DNA of 64,000 nucleotides from contig CM055103.1 of the NCBI GenBank assembly GCA_029204225.1, forward strand, positions 20,522,709-20,586,708. The letters are read 5' to 3'. The notes beneath the pieces were generated by a model. That model did no database searches. It was not told the DNA's origin and was given only the letters and a program-made list of their open reading frames with translations. The position numbers were made by a program, and so were the translations under genes. Every line of letters begins with the position of its first letter. The first letter of the stretch is position 1. The stretch comes from Diphasiastrum complanatum (Eukaryota > Streptophyta > Lycopodiopsida > Lycopodiales > Lycopodiaceae). Shown here piece by piece: positions 1 through 11,710 of the stretch.

Positions 1-162
1 GCTACCAAGATTGAGTGCCATTGATTAGATTTGACATAGAGTGATGAAATCTAATTAATCTAGGCTGAAATCAGGTCCTCTAAACTTGTTTTACAGGTCT
101 TGAAAGTACATCAAAAAGTGTGAGGGAGATTTAGTCATGTTATTGTCCAAAAATAGCCAAAA

Positions 163-510
163 TTGGCAAGATTTGATTGTAAGTAGATTTCACATCATCT
201 TATCTTCATACTAACTTTGTGAGAGAGTGCTAGAACTGAGATCTTAAGTCCATTTGTTGGATTAGAAATCTAATTTGAGTGAAACACTACAAGAGAGAGA
301 CCTTAGTGAGTTTCTAGAAGCAATCAAATCCATTTCTTGGCAAGATTTGTTTGAAAGTAGTTTTCACTTCATCTTATCTTCATTCCAGCTTTGTGAGGAA
401 GTGATCGAACTGTGATTGTAAGTCCATTTGTTGGATTAAAAATCAAATTTGAGCGAAACACTACAAGTGTGAGACCTTTGTGAGTTTCAAGTCAATCAAA
501 TCTATTTCTT
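163..510 (+). repeat. 174 bp tandem duplication in the copia-1 leader
   Basis: Two adjacent diverged copies begin at 163 and 337, each starting TTGGCAAGATTTG. They share the same order of short blocks, including TCATCTTATCTTCAT and TCCATTTGTTGGATTA. They lie between the presumed primer site and the gag start, so they lengthen the 5' leader. The copies differ by many substitutions, so the duplication is old. Confidence 0.8.
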
Positions 511-532
511 GTTTGTAGAAGTCACTAGTAAG

Positions 533-1060
533 ATGGGATCTGCTAGAGCATACCTTCTAGAAGCTAGTGAGAGATTGAATTCTACAAATTATGCTATTTG
601 GAAGGTTAGGATGGAATCACTCTTGGTGCTCCAGGACCTTTATGAGTTCTTGATTGAGGATGAAGATGAATCTCTAGGTGTACAAGAGTTAGCTAGATAC
701 AAGAAGAGATTTAGGCTTGCACTTCATTGTGTGAAGATGAATGTGAGCAATGATTTGTTGAGAGAAGTATCAGCATGTACTAGTGCTAAAGAGGCTTCGG
801 AGTCCTTAAAATCAATCTATGAATCTAGTAACACTTCAAGAGTACTCATGCTTAGCAATCAGATTTTGCAAAGCATGAAGAGAAGTGAGGAGAGGGATTA
901 TGTACTCAGAATCAAGTCTCTAAATAGGGAGTTGGCTTCCATTGGAGAGAAGATTCATGATGGAGAGCTTGTACAAATTGTTCTAATGGTCTAGGAGACG
1001 ACTTTGGAAATTTGGTCCAAATTTTTGCCATCCAAGACACTTTGCCAACTATAGAACATA
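533..1060 (+). pseudogene. copia-1 gag fragment (UBN2-type), frameshifted
   Basis: Gag packages the retrotransposon RNA in cytoplasmic particles. The ATG at 533 is chosen because MGSARAYLLEASERLN aligns with the Gag starts of copia-A and copia-B; an earlier TTG is only an open upstream codon. The core pattern TNYAIWKVRMESLL and the block SLKSIYESSNTSRVL are typical of the plant copia UBN2/DUF4219 Gag. The frame ends near 994. A one-base loss at about 985 shifts the continuing homology (NGLGDDFGNLVQ-like) into another frame up to about 1060. The zinc knuckle is missing because a minus-strand RT fragment starts there. Confidence 0.85.
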
Positions 1061-2215
1061 TAACAATCCATGGGTTAACGTGCCCTTCACATAATGAAGA
1101 ATTCTCTTCGCTGCTTTCCAATGAATCTCTCTAGGAAAAGCCATGAATCGACTTACAACGCTTACAACATAACTTATGTCAGGATGAGTAGTTGTGAGAT
1201 AAATCAACGAACCAACTAATTGACCAAATAAAGTGGCATCAACTAGTGCACTCTCATCCTGGTTAGATAGTTTCTTACCAACCTCCACAGGTGTGGATAC
1301 TGGCTTGCTGTCGCACATTTTGAAATGCCTCAAAATCTCATTCACGTACTTTGTTTGTGTTAGTGCGATGTTATTGCAACCTTGCCATACTCCCAAACAA
1401 TAGTGCATCAAGCCAAGATTAGTCATATCAAAACTAGAAGATAAGTCTTTCTTGATTGCACAAATCAAATTATCATCATTTCTTGTGATTATGAGGTCAT
1501 CTACGTATAGCACAATCAGTGTGATACTAGAGTGACGAGCAAAGTAGAAAGATTGAAATTTGAAGAAGTGCGTATCAAACCTCTAGAAAGGAGATGCTCA
1601 TCAAAGTGGCTATACCAAGCACGTGGTGCTTGTCTCAATCCATACAAGGCTTTCTTCAGCTTGCAGACTTTGTCTTCCATGCCATGTATCACAAAGCCAC
1701 TAGCTTGTTCCATGTACAATTCGTCTTCAAGTTTACCATTTAGGAATGCGGACTTTACATCTATCTGATGTAGATTCCATCCAAATAGTGCCTCCAAAGC
1801 AATCATTATGTGAAGTGTATTCCACTTGGCCACAGGAGTGAAGGTCTCTTTGTAGTCAATGCCCTTACTTTGGGCATAGCCCTTCACTACAGGCCTTGCT
1901 TTGTGTTCTGCAATAGTTCCATCGGCATTGTACTTTGTCCTGTATACCCATTTGTTGCCAATGGGTCTTTTAACCTTTGGAAGATCCACTATCTCCCATG
2001 TGTCATGTTGTTTGATGGAATCAATCTCCTCCTGCATTGATTTTTGCCATATCTCCTGATTTTTGGCCTCCTCAAAGCAAGAGGGTTTAGTAGATGAAAT
2101 AATGTCACTCATAAGTGCAAGATTTACCTGAAACTTGTCAAGTTCCTTCCTCTCTCGTGTGGAATGCCACAACTCTCTCTCCTTGTTGGCTCGACAATTT
2201 ACCCTTCCTTGTCAC
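1060..2215 (-). pseudogene. Copia RT fragment nested in copia-1
   Basis: Minus-strand reading gives a copia-type reverse transcriptase (RVT_2). The upstream part runs from about 2172 to 1516 and holds GNKWVYRTKYNADGTI, HKARPVVKGYAQ, IDVKSAFLNGKL and LKKALYGLRQAPRAWY. The part at 1513-1060 starts at the catalytic box LYVDDLII and continues through TPVEVGK to HWKAAKRILHYVKGT. The two parts lie in different frames, so there is a frameshift just before YVDD. RNase H and everything upstream of the linker are missing. The sequence differs clearly from copia-A, B, C and H (for example YGLRQAPRAWY), so it represents another copia lineage. The boundaries are estimated from where homology stops. Confidence 0.85.
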
Positions 2216-2254
2216 TCATGTGTTTAGTATACCATTTGGGTAACTTATGTTGAG

Positions 2255-3150
2255 GTGATCCGCTACAAGGTGAATAGGAATCCCATGGTGACAATGGCCG
2301 AGTTATCAAATTGCATGCAAATTTTCCATTCAAGTGTGCATCTTGCAAGGATGGTGAGCATTGGAGGGTCTACTTTCTTTGAGTACTTGTTGGATATTAT
2401 TAGTAGACATGGAGTGACTTGTTTCTTATCTTTAAGATCTATGGTGTTTAGTACTCTTTATGACAAGATAATGAAATTAGATGCTTTCAAATCTCCATTT
2501 GTTGTTGATAAAGCAATTTCATTGGATAATTATTTTTGTAATAGTTTGAATAGTGTCATAAAAGGTGAAACATCATTTGTATTGAAAATCTTTGAGTCCA
2601 CATGCTTTGAGCATGATCATTACAATGTAAGGACCAAATATTATCCTATTTCAATGATAGGAATAATGGTAGTGTTTTGCTCTTCAAGTAGTGATTGTAG
2701 AATCTACTTGTTTTCCATCAAAGAAGTTGTCAATGGTGGAAATGTGATCTTTCAAAAGTGGAAGATTTGTAAACTTGAAGAAGCACCTTTGGATCAACAC
2801 CTTATTCAATTCATTGATGGTTTGGAGTCAAGTCAAGTGGAGGAGCAAGCTCAAGACCCAAGGACTCCAAGAAGACCCTTGAGTATCAAGATGGAGCCAT
2901 CAAGGCTCAATCATGTGGATCAAGCGAGGCAAATTGTCTTTGGCAACATTATGTATGCACTTAATAGTTTTATTAATGTATCTTCAAGTGCACAAAATGC
3001 CTTGGAATCCATGGCTTGGCATGATGTATAGTTTTTGAAGTGTGCTACATGTATAAAGACACATTTGTGGAACATCTTGCAAGAGATCCTTTAAGAGGTG
3101 GTGAAAGATCCTTCATGGACATCATTCTCTATTGGAGTCTCAAAAGTTTC
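2255..3150 (+). pseudogene. copia-1 integrase and linker remnant, long but degenerate open frame
   Basis: A 258-codon frame (2255-3031) remains open, but the protein is badly eroded. The block near residue 27, SSVHLARMVSIGGSTFFEYL, matches the copia integrase pattern HSDVHxxxTKSxGGSxFFxTF with its first catalytic Asp lost. Later pieces match the integrase C-terminus (RIYLFSIKEVVNGGNVIF) and the linker (TPRRPLSIKMEPSRLNH). After 3031, a scrap at about 3100-3150 matches the RT tail pattern GDERSFEDITLYRSLI. Protein-level similarity with many replacements marks this as a fossil, not a host gene, even though the frame is 777 bp long. Confidence 0.7.
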
Positions 3151-3242
3151 TTGTTTCTAGCTGGATTTTTTAGACACTTCTAAAAGAATTCATTCATCTT
3201 GAAAGAGAGTTGTAAATAGATCAAGCTAAATTTGAGGAGGAG

Positions 3243-3943
3243 TGTGAAGAATTGCCAAAAATTGGCAAATCTAGCTTGATCAAAAACCATGTAGAACTTT
3301 GTAAATATTGTGTATAATTGGGTTCCACACATGGAAGGCCAAGATGCCATGTGGTAACCCACTCCTAATGTAGGTTAGGTCAAGTCAAGAGAGTTGGTCA
3401 TGTCTATTTGTTGGTCATTCCTACTTTATAGGACCTACACCTAAGTTTAAGGTGAAAATTTGACCAACTAGCTACCTACCAAGCATAACTCTAGGATCTA
3501 GGCTGAGGTTTCATTTTAGGGCAAGAAGAGCGAGTTAACTTCCTTATTACATGATGGAAATCCACCTAACTTTAAGAAGGAAGTCGAATTTGCTATGTAT
3601 TCAAGCTCCCATTGTGAGAAGATAGAATCTTTTTGGAGCTCATTGGCAATCTCAAGCTAGTTCACTATGTACATTGAGTTTTTGTGATCCAAATGAAACC
3701 AAATCAATTTCTACTTGTTTCTCAGGTTGAAGGCCGTACTAAAGCCTGTAGTACACACGTGTGGGCTTGGATTTCAATGTTGATCAATGCTTTTGCTTGT
3801 TAATGCTTGTTGTTTGTCAAATTCCCAATCTAGATCAACTTTTTTGATGACTAGTTTTTTGATAGATTGTTAAGCAAGCATCAAATCACTCTTGTGGATA
3901 TTTTGTAAATCCATTTTTGGTCCTAAAGTATAGTACTTTCACA
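3243..3943 (+). repeat. copia-1 3' LTR (701 bp)
   Basis: It begins TGTGAAGAATT right after the polypurine tract AGGAGGAG and ends TACTTTCACA, giving TGTGAA...TTCACA terminal inverted repeats. Near its 3' end it carries CACACGTGTG at 3754-3763, with CCGTACT at 3734-3740 and GTAC at 3751. The same composite motif appears in LTRs of other families in this window. Confidence 0.8.
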
Positions 3944-4800
3944 ACTTACTATCCCGGCTATCGAGTATTCCGAAGGAAGACTGTATAGTTTAAAAATCTC
4001 ATCAATAAATAACCTTGATAACTCTAGAGCTCTAATGATTGTTTTGGTTTGAAAAAAGTGAGTCATTTTGGTCAAACGGTCAGTTGTGACCCATATAGCA
4101 TCATGACCCTTCTGGGTCTTAGGCAGGCCTACTATAATATCTATGGAATTACTTTTCGATCTACCAGCGGGTATTTTTAGAGTTGTAACAACCCTCACAT
4201 ACCTTTAGATGTCCTGCTTTATTAATCTGACACTTCTGGCAACTGATTACATATTGTTGGATGTCCTTTTTTATACTGGGCCAGAAGAATTGCCTATAAA
4301 GAAGCTCATAGGTCTTCTGAATACCTGGGTGCCCCATACTAGGATTGGTGTCTAAAATCCTTTAAATCAGGGGCACATGCTCTATTTTTGTAGAGTAGAT
4401 ACTGATGGAATATTGTTTCATTTGAAACCTTGGGAACACTGACCCTCAACCACTATTGGAATACTTGGGTAATTTTACAGACTCGAATCATCAACGTCAT
4501 CAGATGTATGCTTGGACTCTTTATCCTCAACGAATGCTATCGTATACTTGGATGAACTGTCTTGAGAATTTGTAAATTTTTGCTCTAGATTGTATTCTAG
4601 GAGAAATGAGGACCCTACTGACATTTTCCCTTCAAAGATTCTAATAAACTGATTTCCAAGTATTGTATTTTTTGTTTATGTCTGATAAAGCATACTGGTC
4701 TATATCTGATAGACAATTGAGCTTTCCGACCACCAAGCTCTCGACTAATTTTGTGACTCTCATAATTAGCCTTAATCTTAAACTGAAAACTGAGTTAAGC
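3944..4800 (-). pseudogene. Ty3/gypsy integrase and RNase H region remnant
   Basis: On the minus strand, 4198-3944 encodes a typical Ty3/gypsy integrase core: DIIVGLPKTQKGHDAIWVT followed by TDRLTKMTHF and an LFIDEIFKL-like helix. Just upstream (about 4340-4200) the degenerate frame gives HPGIQKTYELLYRQFFWP and CQKCQINKAGHLK, the H2C2 zinc-binding domain that precedes the core. Around 4690-4760 a VVGKLNCLSDIDQ-like string may belong to the RNase H/integrase spacer, but this is weak. Stops and frame changes show it is inactive. The copia-1 LTR truncates the integrase after about 85 residues. Confidence 0.75.
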
Positions 4801-6739
4801 ACTACAATGCTTTCCTATCTCAAGGTATAAATGCATGAAAAAAAGGTTTCCAATGACTGATCTCCTTTCTCTTCGCCTTAAGAACATTCGTCATCTTTGA
4901 CAAATCTTTAGACTAGCGGCTCTATCTTTGAGAGTCTGATGTGTATCTGATATTTGTTCGGATTCACATGAATAAGACAATATTCGATCTATTGTGCCCA
5001 TTGGTACTCCAAATAAATCGGTGTCCCATACCACCGACTTACCTTTCAGAACTAATGAACATGAAAATGACTAACTAATCTTGTGATAACGCTTATAGGT
5101 CAACGTCCCAGACCATCGGACTATTTGATAGTGTTATCACCATGATGACTAATCTTATCATTTGAATGCATGTTAATCCCATCTAGAGAGGTGACATGAC
5201 TCGATGGTTATCCAATTTGTTGTTAGACAATAAGCTCAAAGGGTTGTCGATTTGGCTTATTGCCAAAATATGACCTTAGACATAGCCCTAAGAATCATTT
5301 GAGTTGTCAAAGAGTCATTGAAAGTTTACATTGTAACTCACCATATCCTTGGCTTGTCTTTTGGTCCATATTAGGGTCTACTCATGGGATACTGATAAAG
5401 GTAACTAACCACCCATAATCCCATGTCTCTTTAGTTTATTTGCTGATCCTTATGGATTTAGGTAAAATATTGCATTTCTCAACCTATGTACAACTCTTTG
5501 TACTGAGAAATGAGTGATTATATCAAAACTTTATGGATTTTATCAATTCAAGAAACTGATTGAACCTCTTTAACTTACATAGAAATGACTGAACTTAATG
5601 TCTGTAAAATGGTTCACCTCGGAGATACTATCCTAAGTAAGTCATATGATCTTCTTAAGTTGCAAATCTAGCATATGAAGCATGCAAATTACAAGAAACT
5701 GGTTGCATTCAATTTTAAACAAATTGAAAGAATTTATTTTTTTAAGAGATGGTAAACCCAATACATGAAATCTTGCAAAAAAAAAACTACTGTCTATCAA
5801 CAATTTAAAACTAATCTAACCTCTTAACTTTGCAAGGAAATCTAGTTCATATTCATTTTTCTTGGACATTTTTCCACTTGTTGAGGAAAGTCTATAGGAT
5901 GTCGAGATTCTATCCTTTGTTGTGGGCTATTAAATGTAGTCGGTTTTAGGTCTTTGGAATTACTGAAAATAGACCTAATGACATTTTCCTAAATCTGAGA
6001 GATTTATGGAAGAACTGGTAGGGGCTGAAAACTGGTAACTAAGAACTACTATGTGTTGACAACTAAGAAGCACTAAATTTGGTGACCTTAGTTTGACCAA
6101 AAGGTCAATGTTTCAAATCAACAAATAATTACACATTAGCTAGGGCTACTTTTATTCATCCACTTTGGTTACTATTTAAAGTATTGTTTCTTAGTTATGT
6201 ATTGCTCATCGACATCCATTTAGCTATTAATGCTTGGGCTTTTAATTCATCATTGCCTCTCACTAGAGAAAATGAAGTTTCCTCAAGAGTGGCCATATCA
6301 GAATGTAAACAAAAAAACATAAATCCAGATAAAGTAGAACTTATAAAGAAAAGAGAATGAAAGCTTATCTCTTGCTTAGGATCGTTGGCAAAAATACTAT
6401 CCAAGAAATCCCTTAAGCTTTGAACTAGCACTTGCTTAATCTGCAACTTGATGGAAACTTGTGGACTGGAAATTAATATTTGATGATGAATCAGATGCTG
6501 GTTTCCTACTCCAATCTGTGTACTTTTGGTAGTTAGATGGCTTTGTGTTGGATTTCTATACTCAGCCTCAAATCCGTTCAATAATGAGCATTCGAAAACC
6601 CCCTTGCCGAAGTTGAACTTCGCATTTTTTGGACCTTCGCATTTTTCGCACCTTCATATTTTTCACAGTTCGGGCTTTTCACACTTCAGGGTTGACAAAA
6701 TCCGACTCAATCGGCTTCAAAATCCAGCAATAAGAGGAA
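4801..6739. other. No recognisable gene
   Basis: AT-rich DNA without a convincing coding frame. It probably continues the decayed gypsy element at its left side, but I cannot align it to a specific domain. Near 6600-6690 there is a short imperfect repetition of TTCGCATTTTT-like units. A 128-codon minus frame at 6195-6581 shows no recognisable motif and is treated as chance. Confidence 0.5.
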
Positions 6740-8765
6740 GATGAAGTAGCCTTTATGACCAAGGTCAGAGAACAACATGATATTGATTCTTGGTATCTAG
6801 ACTCTGGAGCAGCTCAACATATGACTCACCATCACGACTGGTTCAAAGACTGCAAGTCATTCACCCACTGTTGAGTTGTGCAACTTGGAGACAACTCATC
6901 TCATTCTATCAAGGGTGAAGAAACAGTCAGGTCAAATTTCATAAAGGTGAAGTCAAGTTATTGTCCAACATTCTCCACATTCCAAATCTGACCAAAAATC
7001 TGCTCTCAGTTAGCAAAATCACTTTTTCAGGTCAGAGGGTCGAATTCATTATAGAGGGCTGCACCATACTCGATAAGTCTTAAAAAGTTTAAGCTTTCGG
7101 TAGATGCTGTGGCTATCTTTACAAGCTTAGTCACTATTACTCGACAAAGAGTCAAGCTTTTTATACATCTACTTCTGAATCAACTGTGCTCTGGCATTTT
7201 AGATTAGGCCATCTTAATTTCAATAGTATTTAGCAACTGTCGACTCCAAAACCTAGTACAAGATCTTCCTTCAATTAGAAAACCAACTTCTCTATGTGAA
7301 AATTGTATTATCAGCAAGCAAGCTAGAAGTTCTTTTATTTTTGATTCAGTTCATACCTCCAAAGGTTTGCTTGATCTTGTACATATAGCGACATATGTGG
7401 CCCGATGCAGATTGCTTCCACAAGGGAAGCTCTCTATTTTCTAACCTTCATTGATGACTTCTCTCGAAGGACTACTACTTATTTTTTAAAGAACAAATTA
7501 GAACTGTCAAGTTCTTCAAGCAATTCAAGATGTCTACTAGAAATTAGACCCAGAGGAAGATCAAAGCTCTACACACTGATGGACGGGGAGAATATATCTT
7601 CACAAAATTCAAGGAATTCTACAAAGCCAACAAAATATATCAACAGTACACAACAAGCTACTCACCTCAGTCCAATGGTGTAGTTGAAAGGAAGAATCAG
7701 ACACTCGTCGAAAGTGCCAAGAGCATGTTGGCCCATGTCTCTCTTCCAAAGAAATTCTGGGCAGAAGCTGTTACTACAATAGCCTATATTCAAAACTGAT
7801 CTATTACAAAGGCCCTAAATGACAAGACACCTTATGAGGTGTGGACAAGATTGAAGCCATCACTCAAAATATTCGAGTGTTCGGATGCATAGCTTATGCT
7901 CAACTCCCTGAAGATTTAAGAAAGAAACTGGATGATACCAACATAAAGTTGATTTTCATCAGCTATTCTCCAAACACAAGGCATACAAGCTCTGCAACCT
8001 GGATACTCAGAAATCATTCATCAGTAGAGATGTCATTTTCGTGAAAGACAAATTCATTGACCGCAAGGGGAAAGCTCCATCGACTTTCAATTCTAGAGTC
8101 GACAACTTTGAACTCGGAATAGATCACAAGATCAACACCGACTCCGACAATAAGTCTGAACCTCGACAAGTTGAATCACATCAGAGGATCAAAGTTCAAC
8201 CTAGAAGATTGAACCGATCCAGATAGCCTCCGTCCCGATTTATGGATGATCTAGTCTGCTACTTTGTGTAGGAACCAACCACTGTTTCTGAGGCAATGTC
8301 TTCTACACCTAATGCTGATCAATGGAAAGCAGCAATGGACACCGAATTAGATTCTCTTATAGAGAATCAAACATGGGCACTAGCTCAGCTGCCAAAGGAT
8401 TGAAATCCGATTCCATGCAAATAGATTTTTAAGGTGAAGGATGACGTTGAGGGAAAGCTAAATTGGTACAAGGCCAAGCTAGTCGCCAAAGGCTATTCCC
8501 AGATTCCATAACTGGATTATTCCAAAACCTTCAGCCCAATTGTCAAGCATGTTTCGATCCGACTACTACTCTCCTTTACAGCCACAACAGATCTCAAAGT
8601 CCATCAAATGGATGTCCAGACTACTTTTCTCAATGGGACTATCGAAGAGGAAATTTGTATATTGCAGTCAGAGAGATACGAACTGAAGGGTAAGCAACAA
8701 CACCTTGTATGAAAAATCCACAAGGCTCTCTATGGGCTGAAACAGTCACCCAGAGACTGATTCTA
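6740..8765 (+). pseudogene. Decayed copia pol (copia-2): protease, integrase, RT
   Basis: Degenerate + strand copia polyprotein from a lineage different from copia-A/B. Visible pieces in order: protease active-site motif WYLDSGAAQHM at about 6790; a pre-integrase zinc region near 7190-7330; integrase core from about 7400 (LTFIDDFSRR), with a frame change and the SNGVVERKNQTLVESAKSM-like stretch at about 7670-7730; the post-integrase VFGCIAYAQLPEDLRKKLD at about 7880; linker RIKVQPRRLNRS near 8200; and RT with KAKLVAKGYSQ, VHQMDVQTTFLNGTIEEEI and HKALYGLKQSP to about 8755. Many stops and shifts interrupt it. It ends before the YVDD catalytic box, so the RT is truncated. No gag was recognised upstream. 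Confidence 0.85.
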
Positions 8766-9237
8766 GAAAATCAACACAATAACAACAGCTCATTTATTAC
8801 CACTCTCCAATAGAGATAGATCAAGCTTACAACAAGTATTCTACTTACAAGTAGAAGAGAACCAAACATAATGAGATAGTCTTCACTCCAAGCCTTCCAA
8901 AAGTGGAATGACACTTAGGTTCTCCATTCTCCATGACCTACGTATTATTTATAGCTAGACTTTATGATTCTCTCTCCTCTCTCTAGAGTCATTTGGCCAA
9001 GCTTATCCAAAACTAGCCCTAAAATAGTCATATTGGCCAAAATTGCCAAATTAAAGCTAAAAATGAACTTTTAATGACTAAGTAACCAAATAAGCTTGGA
9101 CCCAACTTAAAAATTGGTCATGTACCCTACTTTTACACATGTGAACAAAAAATGTGAAGCTTATTTGCTAATTTGGTCCCATTTAGACTCAAATTGCCAA
9201 ACTAACTAGTAAAATAGAAAACTTGACAATTTTCACA
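8759..9237 (-). repeat. Probable LTR remnant (solo or truncated)
   Basis: The right end reads ACTTGACAATTTTCACA, so on the minus strand it starts TGTGAAAATTGTCAAGT, like other LTR starts here. A TG lies near the left edge at 8759 and a TACACATGTGAAC motif near 9130. No partner LTR or matching target duplication was found, so the left boundary is a guess. Confidence 0.4.
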
Positions 9238-9751
9238 ACCAATACTATATACTTAATTGTTCAAAACTTAAGGGTACATTGATTTTCATGTAAATTATCT
9301 TGTAACATTAAGCTAATCATTCTTATAATTGTAAAATGAAATCACTATCAAAAGGAGTATGATGAAATGATATGTTGCTAGTGTAAACAATACAAATGAT
9401 TGAAAATCTGAAAAAGACGAATAGTGGCAGAACACTTGTGGAAGTTTGAAAAGCATGTTGAGGAGCCCAACATGGTTTTGGAGATATATTTTATTTATTT
9501 ATAGTACTTGACCTTGTCATAGTCATGTTTGTGATTGTTCATCTTTTCAACATGGACAACGACAAGCATTCTGGTTAAAAGGAAGCAAAGGTGAGACTTG
9601 CTTGCCACATGAAACTAGTAACAATGTTCAATTATATTGGTTTAGACTTCTCACATGTGTGAGTCTCTCAATTCTTTTAAACGTGTAGTTTTTGAGCCAA
9701 ACAAGGATGGACCACTAGCAGATGACAATTTTATGCTACTTGAGTTCAGCT

Positions 9752-9855
9752 TTGAAGCATTTGAGTCCTCTTGGAGCCTAGTAAGTATTTCCACTTGGCT
9801 CTGAAGCATTTGGGTTAGGTTCTCCTGGAGCCTAATAAGTAATTCCATTTGGCTA
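9752..9855 (+). repeat. Tandem duplication, about 49 bp period
   Basis: Two diverged copies, each with GAAGCATTTG, TGGAGCCTA and TAAGTA in the same order, at 9754 and 9803. Confidence 0.6.
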
Positions 9856-10323
9856 TTGGTACTTGGATTTTTTATGTGTTAGTTGGTGTGACATTGGTGT
9901 GTCTTAGTGATTTGCCTTGCTATGCTGAATCTATGGCTAGGACGATGGATGCAATGGAAGAGGATGTCCCCACTATGTCACGATTTAGACACCTCAAAAG
10001 AAATGTCTATTTGTTGATGACGAGGCTCTAGTTGTTTCAAGCAAGAACTAGTCATTAGATGTCATTTCCTTGTCACATTGGTGGAACATTCGCTACAGAG
10101 AATTTTTTTCTATGTGGATTGACACTTCTGATATTGTAAGAACTTTGAGATGGATCATAACAAAGTTAAGGTTGTGTGTTGTTTAAATTATATAATTATT
10201 ATCCTTTTGCAGCTTTATCTTGAACATATTTTTGATTTGGATCACATCACATTTCCATTGAATAGGTTGGGATTTTTCTTACAAAAGATCTTATATTTTA
10301 TTTATTTTCATCACAAAAGGTCT

Positions 10324-10344
10324 TATATATATATATATATATAT
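10324..10344. repeat. TA dinucleotide microsatellite
   Basis: About ten uninterrupted TA units lie in an AT-rich context. Confidence 0.9.
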
Positions 10345-11219
10345 TTATTTAGCATTGTAAAATGGAGTTGAGAAATCGACACAAGATGTTGGGAAATAGG
10401 CTTGTGTGGTTGTGAAAACAACAACATATGCTGAAAAATTGGTCTCTTTTAGTGATTTTGCTCTTCGAGATGAGAAATCAACAAAAGACAAATCCATTTT
10501 CTGAAAATCTAATTACTCTCTTTATCAGTACAATGTGCTTAGAAATCTCAGATCTAGCATCTTGTAGGTCAGTGAGTAATTAGCTGATTATTCGCCTATT
10601 TTTCACCGATTTGAAATTCCCGCCATTTTCAATTTTCTCATCTTTTTTCCATTACTCGCCAACTTCGATTTTTCACAATTCTTTCAATGTAATTACTCGC
10701 CATCAGTACAGTAGCAAGTTCAATACTTGATTTGCCATATGTCAGCCCGATGAGTAATAATTTGACTTTTTGACTTATTTATCACCAACTGCTCATCTTT
10801 ACTTGCTCTCTTCACAATGAGTTCTGATCTTCATTCACAATACATAGGCATCTCGACGAGTAATTAGCATTATTTGCCCTTGCCTATTACTCGCCATTAG
10901 AGAGATTTCAAAAAATAAATAAAATGGAATAGATCTGAGTGACTAACCATCAAAATCCATGTATTGTTTTTCTTATTCTTTCCAATTTCTTTTGATTCTT
11001 TCAATTGCTTACAATTATTCCACCTGATCTTTCGTTTGATGCCGATCTAATCTTGATCCAATTTCTATTTCACTTCAGTTTGATCCACATCTCAATCCAT
11101 TCCTTGATCACCTTATAACAGAAAGATCTACAAAAATGTTTGAGAAAAAAAAAGAAACAGACCAAAAATAACCATATCTTCTATTTCCGTATATGCATCG
11201 GTAGGAGATAATGAACTTT

Positions 11220-11710
11220 GGATCTTCCAAATCTTGAAAAATTTGTTAACGTGCCGATCGAATTATTCTATGAAAATGTTAACATAGATCCACCTACGTT
11301 GGATAACCATAGGCCACTAATACCTCACGCCGTTAGAAACTTTTCTAAAATCGACCTTCCACGATTTGATGGAAAGAGAGACCCACGATGATTCTTACAG
11401 ATGTACACTCAGGCGTGTAGAGCCTATGGAGACGACAGCCTGCAAGAGCTATTAAGATATTTCAATCTGTGCCTAATCGATATTGCGAAGGATTGGTATT
11501 TCAATCTAGAGTAGAATGAACTTGATGATTGGAATATTCTACAAGCTGAATTCATCACCCACTTCAAGACCACCTATTTCCTTTCCAATCCCTTCTTGCA
11601 ATTAGGGCGTAGCGACATGGAGAAGAAGAACGAGTCCATGCGCAATTATATAGAATGGATCAAGAGATTACGTGGAGGCTGCGACCTTGAGATCCACCGT
11701 TTTTTCTACT
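11220..11710 (+). pseudogene. Ty3/gypsy-like gag fragment, stop-containing
   Basis: The conceptual + frame shows the retrotransposon Gag core (retrotrans_gag type): KIDLPRFDGKRDPR at about 11350-11390, a helix ending in IAKDWYFNLE, then WNILQAEFITHFKTTYF and MRNYIEWIKRLRGGCD near 11640-11700. Two in-frame stops break it, a TGA after GKRDPR where Trp is expected and a TAG after WYFNLE. Such Gag forms the particle shell. No zinc knuckle or pol follows; the sequence becomes unrecognisable after about 11710. A related gag fragment lies inverted at 12570-12960. Confidence 0.75.

Larger units (their letters stand above)
1..3943 (+). mobile_element. Decayed Ty1/copia element (copia-1), left end outside the window
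   Basis: The segment reads on the + strand as untranslated leader, gag, integrase remnant, a short RT scrap and a 3' LTR, which is the copia gene order (gag-protease-integrase-RT-RNase H). It is broken by a frameshift in gag, by a minus-strand copia RT fragment at about 1060-2215, and by loss of protease and most of RT. A purine-rich tract (AGGAGGAG) directly precedes the 3' LTR. The 5' LTR lies beyond the window, so no target duplication can be tested. The right end abuts a Ty3/gypsy integrase remnant, so this element probably inserted into an older gypsy copy. It is non-autonomous. Confidence 0.8.
9238..10900. other. Unassigned AT-rich region with small repeats
   Basis: No convincing gene. 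The region holds a roughly 49 bp tandem duplication at 9752-9855 (each copy with GAAGCATTTG and a CTTGGCT-like end), a TA microsatellite at 10324-10344, and a 10.55-10.9 kb stretch rich in ATTACTCGCC. Small open frames at 9651-9848 (minus) and 9849-10031 (plus) carry no recognised domain. Confidence 0.5.

Noticed and set aside
2255-3031. Possible host gene with a 258-codon open frame
   Set aside because: Short blocks match eroded copia integrase and linker (SVHLARMVSIGGS, TPRRPLSIKMEPSRLNH), and a 3' LTR follows.
6195-6581. 128-codon minus-strand frame
   Set aside because: No recognisable motif, unlike any neighbour, and expected by chance in AT-rich DNA.
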